DNA of 64,000 bases from Kribbella sp. VKM Ac-2568 (GTDB lineage: Bacteria; Actinomycetota; Actinomycetes; Propionibacteriales; Kribbellaceae): positions 434,001 to 498,000 of the forward strand of contig NZ_SLVF01000005.1 in NCBI RefSeq assembly GCF_004345365.1, given 5' to 3'. The notes beneath the pieces are model-generated. The model was not told where the DNA came from, did not search any database, and was given only the letters and a program-made list of their open reading frames with translations. A program made the position numbers and the translations under genes. Below are positions 8,359 through 18,200 of the stretch, piece after piece. The first letter of the stretch is position 1, and every line of letters begins with the position of its first letter.

Positions 8359-8842
8359 CTGGGCGCTCACTTGCTGTTGTTGGGCGTTGATGCTCAGATC
8401 CCTTGCTACACAGGGATCCCGGTTATGTGAGCATTTCGTCGATGGTGGGCCTCGATCGTCGTTTCGCGTTGAAACCCATGGGCTAAACCATGGGCGTCCG
8501 TCGCCGGCCGACACCTCATTGCTCGGTCAGGTTCGGAGGTCACTCCGCACCGGCCGTCTCGCGCTGCTTCGGGTCAACGGTGTTGCTGTAGCCGGTTGCA
8601 GTGCGCAGCGGCCGCTGAACAGGACAGCATGGGAGTCCGGCGTCTCCGCTGGTCAAAACGGGTCGCTATGCGTCGAGTATCCGGTGCTTCGACATGCGGC
8701 CTGGCGGGTTGGATGCTCTTTCCTGGTCACCAGATGGTCCCCGGCTGCCTCACTTGTCTCCATGTCTCTATTCGGTCAGAGTCTGTGGTCATCGGTTGTC
8801 GGTGGCGTTGCCGGACGAAGCGAGGCTCGTAGCATCGTGGCT
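8359..8842. other. Left-end non-coding region of the element
   Basis: About 480 bp without a convincing gene between attL and the first cargo gene. It contains one copy of the 19-bp end-associated repeat (8477-8495) and a short inverted repeat around CAGGGATCCCGG (8411-8422). The frame of the downstream gene stays open through here but its translation is not protein-like. Confidence 0.6.
8477..8495. repeat. 19-bp end-associated repeat, left copy (candidate integrase arm site)
   Basis: CATGGGCTAAACCATGGGC, 118 bp inside attL. It differs by one base from 29992-30010, which lies 26 bp inside attR. Each copy holds a direct repeat of CATGGG. Arm-type integrase or excisionase binding is inferred from position. 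Confidence 0.6.
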
Positions 8843-9901
8843 ATGACTACCCCCGACGATGCTGACGGCCCCATAGTCTCCGATACATGGGTTACGAGCC
8901 AAAAGGCCGTCAATGCATTTCAGAATTTCTGTCTAGATCAGCGCTGGGTGTTCACTGAGACACCAGAACAGACCGATTTTGGTAAGGACGGCTATCTGGA
9001 CTTTTCCAAAGACGGTCGCCTGACTGGCCAATGTATCGCTCTCCAGATCAAAGGCGGTGTCAGCTTCCGCAAGCGAGACGGATACATTATCCCTGCGGAT
9101 CGGCGGCGGCGTACGTTCTGGATGGAGTCCAGTGTCCCGGTCTTCGGAATTGTATGGGATCCAGTTGACAGCGGGCTGTATTGGACAGAACTGACTGAGC
9201 CTCTTCGCCAGAAAGGCATAGACACGACGCTTCGGATTCCCATCACCAATCGACTACGTGTTGAGGCTCTCGATGACTTTCTTGATGCGATGTGGCGCTC
9301 GACTACGGGGCCAACGATCGCTCTCGCCTTCGGTTCCGATGATGCTGAGCTGCAAGATGCGGCTGCTTATGATTGTTTTGGCCTCGGTCGAGCCGATGCG
9401 CGGTACCTTATCCTCCTCCGCAGAGTTATGTTCGGTTTGCGGCCGACTGCGCTCGACTGGGCGATAAAGGTCCTCAATTACTGCTCGCTCAACGGCGACA
9501 ATTCCTACCGGTCGGAGTGGATGAGTGAGAACAATCGAGCCACCGTCAGAGAACAATTTACCTGGACCGTTGACGAGGCAATCGAACTTCTCGACCGGAC
9601 TCCCGATGAGGAGGGATTTCAGCGAGGGACATTTTCATCCTGCATTTACTGGCTGATTGTTGGAACCGACTTCAATCGTCCGCGCTACGTAGATCTCACA
9701 GAGGCCGCGACGCTTCGTGCTGCGTCTAGTGGCCGTGAGCACGCAGCAAAGTGGGGGTTAGTGCTCCGTGTGTATTGGGCGGGCGAGGACGGCTTGGAGG
9801 TGTTTAAGCGACTAATTGAAGCTGAGCCGGTACTGGGCCGGTCGGACGTTGCCCGACTGATAGGTCAGACCCTCAATGATCACGGTTACATCAGCCTCTG
9901 A
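8843..9901 (+). CDS. DUF4365-domain (PD-(D/E)XK nuclease-like) protein
   Basis: The 352-residue protein starts at ATG 8843 (MTTPDDADGP); a GTG at 8837 is possible. Residues about 15-150 match the DUF4365 pattern: TDFGKDGYLDF with Asp49, then QCIALQIKGG (Gln68, Lys70), the acidic...QxK signature of PD-(D/E)XK nucleases. The remaining 200 residues are a helical region I do not recognise. DUF4365 domains recur in bacterial defence loci, fused or adjacent to ATPases. It is the leftmost cargo gene, with lower GC than the flanking chromosome. It could be a stand-alone effector, or a partner of the R-M genes 420 bp downstream. Confidence 0.7.
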   Translation: MTTPDDADGPIVSDTWVTSQKAVNAFQNFCLDQRWVFTETPEQTDFGKDGYLDFSKDGRLTGQCIALQIKGGVSFRKRDGYIIPADRRRRTFWMESSVPVFGIVWDPVDSGLYWTELTEPLRQKGIDTTLRIPITNRLRVEALDDFLDAMWRSTTGPTIALAFGSDDAELQDAAAYDCFGLGRADARYLILLRRVMFGLRPTALDWAIKVLNYCSLNGDNSYRSEWMSENNRATVREQFTWTVDEAIELLDRTPDEEGFQRGTFSSCIYWLIVGTDFNRPRYVDLTEAATLRAASSGREHAAKWGLVLRVYWAGEDGLEVFKRLIEAEPVLGRSDVARLIGQTLNDHGYISL

Positions 9902-10322
9902 ACACTCAATGCCTATATGCCGCTACGCCAGGCCCGAAGCTTCTGTGTGGTGCTCGCAGCGTGCGAGGAGACCGGGATGCTCAGGAGCTACCGTCGGACT
10001 GTCCCGGAACGTCGCCCGCCTCGGTCGCCGCGCCGGACTCTCAGGCGGCCCGGCGGCCGTCCTACCCCTCTCCTCCGCTACTCGATTGGGTCGAGCAGGG
10101 AAGTGGTGAGGGTCATCTCATCTGACCTGAGCTTGAGTCTCCTGGTGGTTATCCACCGGACCGTTCGCATGACGCGTAAGTGTCAACTTGAATGGGCCAC
10201 TAGCCGATGATCGGTCTCATGCCCTCAGCGCCGACGATGGCTCGGAGCGCCCTGGCGACTACTCAACGGCTTCTACGCGCCGCTGGACGGAGCTGTCCTT
10301 GCCGGCCTCTAGAGTGGCGCAC
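9902..10322. other. Spacer before the methyltransferase gene
   Basis: No convincing gene in 420 bp. It holds one GTTGAC-N8-GTCAAC-type dyad (10168-10187) and a small inverted repeat GGTGGTTATCCACC (10145-10158). Confidence 0.5.
10168..10187. promoter_or_regulatory. Dyad A of the element-wide family
   Basis: CATGACGCGTAAGTGTCAAC: a degenerate left half and perfect right half around the spacer GCGTAAGT, identical in spacer to the copy at 21520. It lies about 135 bp before the methyltransferase start. Confidence 0.6.
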
Positions 10323-11996
10323 ATGAGCAGAGGCGAAGCCGCGGTGGTCGAGCAGAACTACGGCGAGGTATTTACCCGCCGCTGGGTAGTGGATGCTCTC
10401 CTTGACCTGACGGAGTACAAGGTGGAGCGAGACCTGGGGGGCTTGACCTTGGTCGATCCGTCGGCTGGCACTGGCGCCTTCTTGCTAGCGGCAGTCGAAA
10501 GACTTCTTGACAGCGCTGCCGCCCATGGTCGCGGATGGGAGACCCTGGGACCGGCTATACGCGCCTGGGAGCTGCAGGCTAGAAACGCAACGGAGTGTCG
10601 TCAGGCGCTCAGGTCGGTACTCGTGAACAGGGGCGTTACTCCCGCCACTGCTGCCGACCTGGCCGAGGCTTGGGTCGTTGAGGGAGACTTCCTGCTTCCT
10701 GACGACGACCTGATCAGTGTGGGATCGGGGACCGTCGAGGCCGACGTCGTCGTTGGCAACCCGCCGTATATCAGGCTGGAGGACGTTCCTCCCGCGCTCG
10801 CGGCCGACTACAGGCGCCGGTGGCCGACCATGGGAGGACGCGCCGATATCTATGTGGGTTTCATAGAGCGCTCGTTATCGATCCTTCGGCCCGAGGGGCG
10901 AGTCGGTTTCATCTGCGCCGACCGCTGGATGCGAAATCAATATGGCGCCGGCCTTCGGCGCCTCGTTTCAGGACGGTACTCCGTCGATGCGGCTTGGGTG
11001 ATGCATGATGTCGATGCGTTTGAGGCCCAGGTCTCGGCATATCCCGCGATTACAGTTCTACGACGTGGCGAGCAACGGGCTGTCATAGCCGCTGACACCA
11101 CAGCGGACTTCAATCCAGGCAGCGCTACAGAGTTGGTTAAATGGTCGCAACACGATAACACCGCCGAGTTCGCTTCGACTGGAGTTGCAGCGTATCGATT
11201 GCCGCACTGGTTCCCAGGTGAAGAATCGTGGCCAACTGGTTCGCCCGGCAGGCTACGATTGATCGAGCACCTCAATGACCATTTCCACCCGCTCCACGAT
11301 GCTTCCACCGGCACCAAGGTGAGCATTGGCGTCGCAACGGGGGCCGACAAGGTCTTCGTCACCACGGAGACGGACGCCGTTGAGCCTGACCGTTTGCTAC
11401 CTCTCTCAATGGTTCGCGACCTCGCCAGTGGCGAGTTCCAGTGGTCAGGCCACTATCTCGTTGATCCCTGGGCCCCCGACGGCAAGCTCGTCGAGCTTGA
11501 GCGCTATCCACGACTGAAGACTTACCTTGAGACGTCGGGAGCTGGCATCAAAGATCGCCATGTCGCCAAGCGATCGCCGCATGCTTGGTATCGGACGATC
11601 GACAAGGTCGATCACAGTCTCACTAAACGGCCTAAACTGCTGATCCAAGACATGCGGGCGTCCATCCACCCCGTGCTGGAGCCGGGAGGACATTACCCTC
11701 ATCACAATGTCTACTACGTGGTCTCTGCCAAGTGGGAGATGGAGGTTCTGGGCGGCCTCCTCCTGTCACGCATCGCTCAGGCTTTCATCGAGGCGTACTG
11801 CGTCAGGATGCGGGGCGGCACTCTGCGATTCCAGAGTCAGTACTTGAAGCGGATCCGTGTACCGTCACCTGACAGCATCAGTGGTGACACGGCTGACGCT
11901 CTACGCACCGCGTTCCAGCGACGCGATGTGGACGCTGCGACAATCGCCGCGGCGGCCGCCTATCAGATCGACCTACAGGACTTCGACCTTGACTGA
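10323..11996 (+). CDS. Type II N6-adenine DNA methyltransferase (PaeR7I/XhoI-type system)
   Basis: The 557-residue enzyme starts at ATG 10323 (MSRGEAAVVEQNYGEVFTRR), just where gamma-class N6-adenine methyltransferases begin; upstream codons of the open frame are not protein-like. SAM-binding motif I is DPSAGTGAF (45-53) and the catalytic motif is NPPYI (146-150). The C-terminal half (TRPKLLIQDM-like segment, then a VRMRGGTLRFQSQYLKRIRV tail) resembles the TaqI-like target-recognition region. It would methylate adenine in the site cut by the partner endonuclease, whose gene overlaps its end by 8 bp. The XhoI-like partner suggests the target CTCGAG. Confidence 0.88.
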   Translation: MSRGEAAVVEQNYGEVFTRRWVVDALLDLTEYKVERDLGGLTLVDPSAGTGAFLLAAVERLLDSAAAHGRGWETLGPAIRAWELQARNATECRQALRSVLVNRGVTPATAADLAEAWVVEGDFLLPDDDLISVGSGTVEADVVVGNPPYIRLEDVPPALAADYRRRWPTMGGRADIYVGFIERSLSILRPEGRVGFICADRWMRNQYGAGLRRLVSGRYSVDAAWVMHDVDAFEAQVSAYPAITVLRRGEQRAVIAADTTADFNPGSATELVKWSQHDNTAEFASTGVAAYRLPHWFPGEESWPTGSPGRLRLIEHLNDHFHPLHDASTGTKVSIGVATGADKVFVTTETDAVEPDRLLPLSMVRDLASGEFQWSGHYLVDPWAPDGKLVELERYPRLKTYLETSGAGIKDRHVAKRSPHAWYRTIDKVDHSLTKRPKLLIQDMRASIHPVLEPGGHYPHHNVYYVVSAKWEMEVLGGLLLSRIAQAFIEAYCVRMRGGTLRFQSQYLKRIRVPSPDSISGDTADALRTAFQRRDVDAATIAAAAAYQIDLQDFDLD

Positions 11997-12696
11997 AGAC
12001 GCTCCAGATCCGACACAAGCTGCTGTATCCATCTTCTGGACCAGGCGAGAGGACCAGATTTCTCGTCTCGCAGACGGCGGTCTCAATGGCGGTGCGGCCC
12101 GAGCAGGCGGCCACATGAACGGCATCCGCGACCTCGTATCCCACATCTTTATCGAGGCCGGAATGCCACGGGAGTCGATCGTCTATGAGCCGTTTCTCCC
12201 CGGTTACTACCGGCCACACAAGAAGTGGGATATGGCGGTCCGTTACAAGGGAACGCTGGTAGCCGCATTGGAGTTCAAGAGCCAAGTGGGCTCGGTTGGA
12301 AAGAACATCAACAACCGTTTTGAGGAAGCGTTGGGCAGTGGTACCGACACGTGGGCTGCCCAGCGCCAGCACGATGCGTACGGCGAGATACCGCCGTGGC
12401 TGGGATACGTCTTTGTGCTACGCGAGGACAAAGAAACGGAGGCTCCACGCCGCACCCAGAAGACACTGTTCCCGGTCGACCCTGCTTTCGACGGCATGTC
12501 GTACAACCAGCGCTACCAGGAAATGCTGTCCCGTTTCATGGGCGACAACATTTATCAAGCTGGATGGTTCATCACGACGGCTGTCGATGAGATGGGTAGG
12601 GTGACCTACTCTGAACCACTGGCTACCGCAACAGGGAAGAGCTTCCGAGTTGCGGTCAAAGGGCGCGTCGACTACGTCCGAAGTGTCCTGGACTAA
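11989..12696 (+). CDS. PaeR7I/XhoI-family type II restriction endonuclease
   Basis: Using the TTG at 11989, which overlaps the methyltransferase stop, the product is 235 residues, the usual size of PaeR7I/XhoI enzymes. Family features are clear: a D81...E95-F-K97 active-site pattern in KKWDMAVRYKGTLVAALEFK, followed by SQVGSVGKNINNRFEEALGS, PPWLGYVFVL and SYNQRYQEML. These enzymes cleave CTCGAG, and specificity here is inferred from family only. The TTG start and overlap probably keep endonuclease output below that of the methyltransferase. CTCGAG occurs in the element itself (for example 13756-13761 and 22978-22983), so protection by methylation would be needed. Confidence 0.85.
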   Translation: MTEDAPDPTQAAVSIFWTRREDQISRLADGGLNGGAARAGGHMNGIRDLVSHIFIEAGMPRESIVYEPFLPGYYRPHKKWDMAVRYKGTLVAALEFKSQVGSVGKNINNRFEEALGSGTDTWAAQRQHDAYGEIPPWLGYVFVLREDKETEAPRRTQKTLFPVDPAFDGMSYNQRYQEMLSRFMGDNIYQAGWFITTAVDEMGRVTYSEPLATATGKSFRVAVKGRVDYVRSVLD

Positions 12697-12839
12697 GCGT
12701 GCGACAGGACATAGCACAACACCCGCCGTACGCGAGTTTCATCTGGCACGGGGCAAGGATCTGAGGATACGATCCCACCAGAAACGGCGATCAGCGGGGC
12801 ACGAGCTGACGCCTTGTCGGCGCTTGTCCACAGAAGGTC

Positions 12840-12859
12840 GTTGACACGCACGTGTCACC
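12840..12859. promoter_or_regulatory. Dyad D of the element-wide family
   Basis: GTTGACACGCACGTGTCACC lies 73 bp before the fic start and after the endonuclease stop. Both half-sites are recognisable (GTTGAC and GTCACC), placing it at the likely fic promoter. Confidence 0.6.
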
Positions 12860-12932
12860 TACCGCTGTGCGAACATTTCGCCCTTATCGTGAGGTCACAC
12901 ATAGGCGGGCTAGCAGGGGGTTAGGGACTAAC

Positions 12933-14333
12933 ATGGACCAGGCGCTAGAAGGATCGCCTTATCTTCTAGAGGTTGATGAACAGACTGCGAAGCAACTGCA
13001 GAAGATTCTTTCTGACGAGGAAAAGATCGCTCAAACTCTGGATGCCGTAAGGAAGGACCTAGCCCAGTTCAATCTCAACGAGCTCGGTCAGGTTCAGCGG
13101 ACGCGAGAAGTTTACGAAAGCAATGCAATCGAGGGCGTTGGGCCAGACCTTAGGCGAACTTGGGAAATTTTGACTTCTGATCGAGCCAATGATGTATCCG
13201 AAGACTATGACCGCCATCTCTTCACCGACGCGATCGTCGGTGATCCAGACATGGTGGCAGTGCTCGGACTGGATGGTGCGCGGGTTCTTGCACAGCGCCT
13301 TCGCGACGGCATTGGAGCCGGTCGCACCTTGGCCGAATCCGATATCCGATCCCTCCATCAGATGGTCTGCGCTGGTGAAGATCACGCAGGGAGCTACAAA
13401 CGGTGGCATGTGAGAATTGCTGGTGAGAATTCTCATGAGCCACATCTTCCTATCGATGTGAGTCCAGCTATGTTTGAATTGACCGAGTGGTTCGCGAAAC
13501 CGATGGCCGGGAGCGCAACCCTTAGAGCCGCTGCGGCTCACGCGTGGCTGACGCATATCCACCCGTTCGAAGATGGCAATGGTCGAATCGCTCGACTTCT
13601 AGCTAACTTTGCTCTCGGCCAAGCGGGTTTGCCGCCAGCGATTGTGAAGCACGCGAGCCAGCGCGGGGAGTACCTGGACGCACTTCGGCTCTCCGACACG
13701 GGCGGCGATATCTTGCCACTCGCCAGCCTCTTCCAGAAGACGATTAAACGCTACGCTCGAGAGGTCGGTAGACCATCTTTCGTACGGAGGGTTTTCCAGG
13801 AAGAGTTGCAGAGTCGTGGAAACTCGTTCTTCGATTGGTGGTCCAATCAATTTCTTGAATTTGCGTCGCAGCTCAACGGTGAATTGGCGCTCTCGGGGAT
13901 GAGAGTCGACCATCTTGGCATGCTGGACCTGCAGTCGTTTCGGTTAATTCAGGCTAGAGATTCGACCGGAAATACCTGGTTCGAGTTCGTCCGAAACCGA
14001 GAGGATCGCGAGATCCTAATCTGGTTTGGCTACCCGAGTGAGACCATGCGCGGCAGATTGAGTGAAGATTTACTTTCTCCGTCGCTGTATTTTTCTGTTC
14101 CTCATGGAAGCTGGAATCGCTTCCAGCCATACCGGAAGGCAAGGCCGGTCGAATTGAGCGGACTCACTGAAGTAATGATTGCACCAGACATGAACACCAA
14201 AGTGTACGCGATCAGAAACGGTCAACTTCGCATCGGCGGCCTTTCTGATGGGGCTGCCGAAATATGTTCCATACTTGTAAGCGGTCTCAAATCGGGGTTA
14301 ATTCACAAACGTTCTGAGAACGTCAGCAGATAA
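12933..14333 (+). CDS. Fic-domain AMP-transferase with N-terminal inhibitory motif and long C-terminal extension
   Basis: From ATG 12933 (preceded by AGGGGG at 12915-12920) the protein has 466 residues. The catalytic Fic motif HPFEDGNGRIAR (210-221) is complete, with catalytic His210 and anion-hole Gly/Asn. The inhibitory signature [ST]xxxE[GN] is present as SNAIEG (63-68) in the N-terminal helix, making this a class II, self-inhibited Fic protein that needs no separate antitoxin. Fic enzymes transfer AMP to Ser/Thr/Tyr of target proteins. About 200 residues follow the Fic fold (from roughly 265) with no recognised domain; this may bind the target or a trigger. Context between an R-M system and a NACHT nuclease suggests a defence role. 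Confidence 0.85.
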   Translation: MDQALEGSPYLLEVDEQTAKQLQKILSDEEKIAQTLDAVRKDLAQFNLNELGQVQRTREVYESNAIEGVGPDLRRTWEILTSDRANDVSEDYDRHLFTDAIVGDPDMVAVLGLDGARVLAQRLRDGIGAGRTLAESDIRSLHQMVCAGEDHAGSYKRWHVRIAGENSHEPHLPIDVSPAMFELTEWFAKPMAGSATLRAAAAHAWLTHIHPFEDGNGRIARLLANFALGQAGLPPAIVKHASQRGEYLDALRLSDTGGDILPLASLFQKTIKRYAREVGRPSFVRRVFQEELQSRGNSFFDWWSNQFLEFASQLNGELALSGMRVDHLGMLDLQSFRLIQARDSTGNTWFEFVRNREDREILIWFGYPSETMRGRLSEDLLSPSLYFSVPHGSWNRFQPYRKARPVELSGLTEVMIAPDMNTKVYAIRNGQLRIGGLSDGAAEICSILVSGLKSGLIHKRSENVSR

Positions 14334-14342
14334 GCAGCCGCA

Positions 14343-14362
14343 GTTGACGGCTACGTGTCAAT
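14343..14362. promoter_or_regulatory. Dyad E of the element-wide family
   Basis: GTTGACGGCTACGTGTCAAT lies 10 bp after the fic stop. The left half is perfect, the right half has one change at its last base. Confidence 0.6.
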
Positions 14363-15249
14363 GGCACGGGCAGTCCTACCGCATCGTCCCGATAGCTGCC
14401 GACCTTAGGTTCGGTTCGGGTCGGGTCCAGGGTCGAGCTTGCTCGATCGCGGAGCGACGCCGGAGGCGCCCTTGATGCGGGCCGGGCCGGACCGTCCCTC
14501 CCATGATTGCTAGCGGGGCGATGCGGTAGCTCAGGATCAGACGGCAGGCGCGTCTGGACCACGGCGGGCCAGCAGCCGGCCGATTGGCGAGTAGGTACAT
14601 CGACAGGGTGTCGATCGTTGATGTGGACTTCCGCTGTCCGCGACCGGCACCCTTTGGCACGTGCGCGCCAAGCCAACGGGGGGACGGGGACGACGAGCCC
14701 TTAGGCGAGGAGCCGGAGGCTGCCCCGCTCCCCCGGTCCTGTGGTGGCGGCGCGCTTTCGGGCCCTGGAGGGCCCGTCTTGAAGACGTAGAGAAATTTGT
14801 CAGGAAGCGCTCGCGGCGATGCTCTCCTTCAGGGAGGGACATGCGCGGCTCGGTGATCCCTGTCAGTTTCCGCCTGGACGTCGGAGCTTGGATTGCAACA
14901 GATGCCGGTCGCCAGAGCCCCGACCGGCTCACTCAACCTCGCAAGCGCCGAGGCCTGCGGTTCTCCTCGTCAGTACTGGCCGCACTCCGACGACTCGAAG
15001 CAGCAGCTGCGAAGTACGCACCAACCGCCATGGCTACGTCATCAAGCACAGTCGAGGAGACTGCCGTCTGCCTGCCAGCTCGATCAGTGCTGGCGATGAC
15101 CCTAGGTACCCGCCTTCTATCAGAGCCGTCGATGCCTACGAATACAAGACGCCCACCGGTTTTGCACGTGAAGCGCAGACGATCGCCGCACAGATGTCGT
15201 AGAGTTTGCCACTCATCTCCGCCCCGCACGTCTTTGATACGGAGGAAAC
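14363..15249. other. Long spacer before the NACHT gene
   Basis: Nearly 900 bp without a supported gene. A hairpin with 8-bp arms, CGGGCCCT-GG-AGGGCCCG (14759-14776), followed by TCTT looks terminator-like. A frame ending at about 15202 reads sensibly only over its last 60 codons (GYVIKHSRGDCRLP to YEYKTPTGFAREAQ), so it may be a gene remnant. GGAGG at 15240-15244 is the ribosome site of the next gene. Confidence 0.45.
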
Positions 15250-18200
15250 ATGCCCCAGTATCGGCTCAACTCGCTCGGAGCAGACGAGTTCGAGCGGATG
15301 GTGCAGGCACTGCTGAAGGAAGTTATCGGAAGCGGGACGATCACCTTCGGCACTGGCCGAGACGGCGGCCGAGAGGCTACTTTCTCCGGAAAGGCACCTT
15401 ATCCCTCCACAACAGAACCGTGGTCCGGAGAGTGGATCTTCCAGGTCAAATTTCACAACACGGAACTGGTCGGCGTTGACAAATCTCGCAAGGCGATTGT
15501 CAGAGAACTCGACGCGGAACTCGACAAGATCGTCAACAAATACAAATTGCCGTGTGACAACTACATCCTCATAACAAATGTTCCGCTTTCCCCTGTCGCC
15601 GGATCTGGAACGCTGGATAGAATTGAACGAACATTCAGTCGATACCGAGATAAGATCCGAAACTGTGCAGTTTGGGGCAGCGACGACGTTTCTCGCCTTC
15701 TAGAGAAGTACCCTGCCATCCGGACCGCGTACCTCCACCTCATAGTTCCCGGCGACTTGATTGCGCAGCTTCTCGAAGAGAAGAATCGCTCATTGGACGA
15801 AACAACCACGACGGTTCGATCGTACCTGCAAGTTCTCCTTGGGCGTGAAGAAAATGCTCAACTGGATCAGGCTGGAGATGTCTCGGAAGAGCCTGTTCGC
15901 CTTCAGGAAGTCTTCTTTGATCTAGATTCCGATGTCAGGTATCTCCATCGCAGCATGTCCAGTAAGCTGCTGGCAATAGCAGAGGAATCGTATGGGCAAG
16001 GCCGCAGCGGCGATCGTGTAGCGATGGCTCGTCTCCTCATTTCCGAGAAGGTGGACAAAGTAGTCCTGGTCGGCGGTCCCGGCGAAGGGAAGTCGACGGT
16101 TGGTCAGTATGTAGCGCAACTTCATCGAGCCAACCTACTTGGTCGTCTGGAGGAGATAACGGACGATGAAAGGTACTTTCCGGTACTTCCTCGAATTCCG
16201 TTCCGTATAGTTCTACGAGACTTCGGACAATGGCTCGCAGAGCGGTCCGCGCATGCCCAACCATTAGACGCCGATACCCTCGACTCGTACATTGCAGAAC
16301 ATATACAAAAGGTAACTGCTCGCGACATATCTGTCACCGAGCTGCATCGGGTTATTAAAGAGAATCCGGTACTATTCATCCTTGACGGCCTTGATGAGGT
16401 AACGGACCCCACCCTTCGAAAACGGCTACTCGAACGACTGGGCGAATTCACAACGAAATGCGAGTCGGTACTCAAGGCGGATCTTCAGGTCTTTGCTACC
16501 ACACGCCCAACGGGATATGTCGAGCAATTCGATCCAAAGAGCTACATGCACTTCAGCCTCGCGAGGCTTGAGCCCGAACAAGTTCGGGATTATGTCGAGA
16601 AGTGGATCGTTGCGCGGAACTTGGATGAAGGGAAATCTTCAAGACTCAGGGAAAGCATTGGAGAATGTCTGGCTGATCCTCAAATCCGACTTCTTACCAA
16701 CACCCCCTTGCAAGTCACCATCCTCGTACTAATTATTTCGGCGGGCGGCAGCCCTCCTAGGCAGCGCGAAGCACTCTTCGACGAGTACCTAGAAGTGATC
16801 TATAAGCGCGAAACGGCAAAAGGCCGTAATATCATTCAGTCCGAGAAAGAGTTGCTGATCGGACTCCATAAGTACATAGGGTACGTTTTGCACGAGGAAG
16901 CTACCCGCGCTACAGCCATGAGCGCCGCCCTGGAACGTCCCGAATATATCAAGCTGGTCGACACATTCCTTCAAGCACAGGATCCCTATTCGCCTGTGAG
17001 TGTTCGAGAGTCTGAACTGCGTGCGATCACCAAGGAGGCCGGCGAGAGATTAGTCTTGATTGTCGAATCCCCTGCGGATATCTTCGGATTCGAACTAAGA
17101 TCCATTCAGGAATTCTTCGCCGCATGCCATCTCACAGACACGTCCCGAGATACTGATCAGCGGTATCGCCGATTTGAAGCGATCGCGAGGACGGCACACT
17201 GGCGGAACGTCGCGTTGTTCTTTGCTGGACGAGTTGGAAGAAACTACCCTGGCGAGGCAGCCAATGTTATCGAAGTTTGTAGATCCATTGATAGAGAGGG
17301 TAACGATCGCTTCGTTCGGCGTGGAAGCTTGCTTGCTCTAGAACTCGCCGGAGATCGCGCTTTCGGACCAAACCGCCGACTCCAGAGAAGCTTGCTTGAG
17401 CTTGGACTTGAAGTGCTTCGCAAGTCGATTTCTGGTCTGCGGCTCAGCGCGGTAACCGAGATGCTTCGCCGCCTCCCGCCTGAGGACATACGGGATCACG
17501 TAATCCCCGTTGTTGAGCAATGGATAACAGATCTTTCTCCGCAACGGCTCATCAGCCTTGTGTATGTCATGCAACAGGTATCGCCCGGAAGCTCGTTACT
17601 TCCGAGGCTAGTTAGGCGAGTGGCTGAATCACCTGCGCAGCGCATCGAGCTCTTGAGACTGATCATGAGGTCGGATGTCAAGCCGGTCGCCGATGTGGTT
17701 CGCGAAATCGTCGATCAACTGGAAGATGAGACGATTGGCTCCGTTTGTGTGGGTCCACGATGGTTGAACACTGCTTCTGACCTAAACTGGCTGGCCGACG
17801 CGGGCGTCTCAGAGGAGAAACTCAACCGGGTCATTGAATACACGATCACGGGTCTCCTCGGTATCGGCCCGACGGATAAACATAGAGAAACAATCATAGG
17901 CAAGCTAACTGATCCTTGGCCTGAAGACGTTCTGCAGACGCAGACGCATGCGATCTCTATATTGACTGCTCTCGTGCAGTTGGGTCGCCCATCGGCACGC
18001 GGGCAGCAAGTTGTCGGACTAGATAGTCGGGCGATGCGGCGGTGTGCTGAGATCATGCCATCATCTATCCGCGACGGAAGAATCGACGACTTTGCGGCCT
18101 CGACCGGTCTGCTTGAGCCAAGACTTGCAGGGGCATTCTGGCTCATCCACCTCTTGCTCGGAAATGTCGACTGGTCATCGATAGCACGCTTCGACCAGTA

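Noticed and set aside
8254..8514. Minus-strand open frame across attL
   Set aside because: It reads through the tRNA-derived repeat and has no protein-like features; the same tRNA shadow frame occurs at the right end.
8387..8842. Longer N-terminus for the DUF4365 protein
   Set aside because: The frame is open for 152 more codons but the translation is not conserved-looking and runs through the end-repeat; ATG 8843 fits the domain start.
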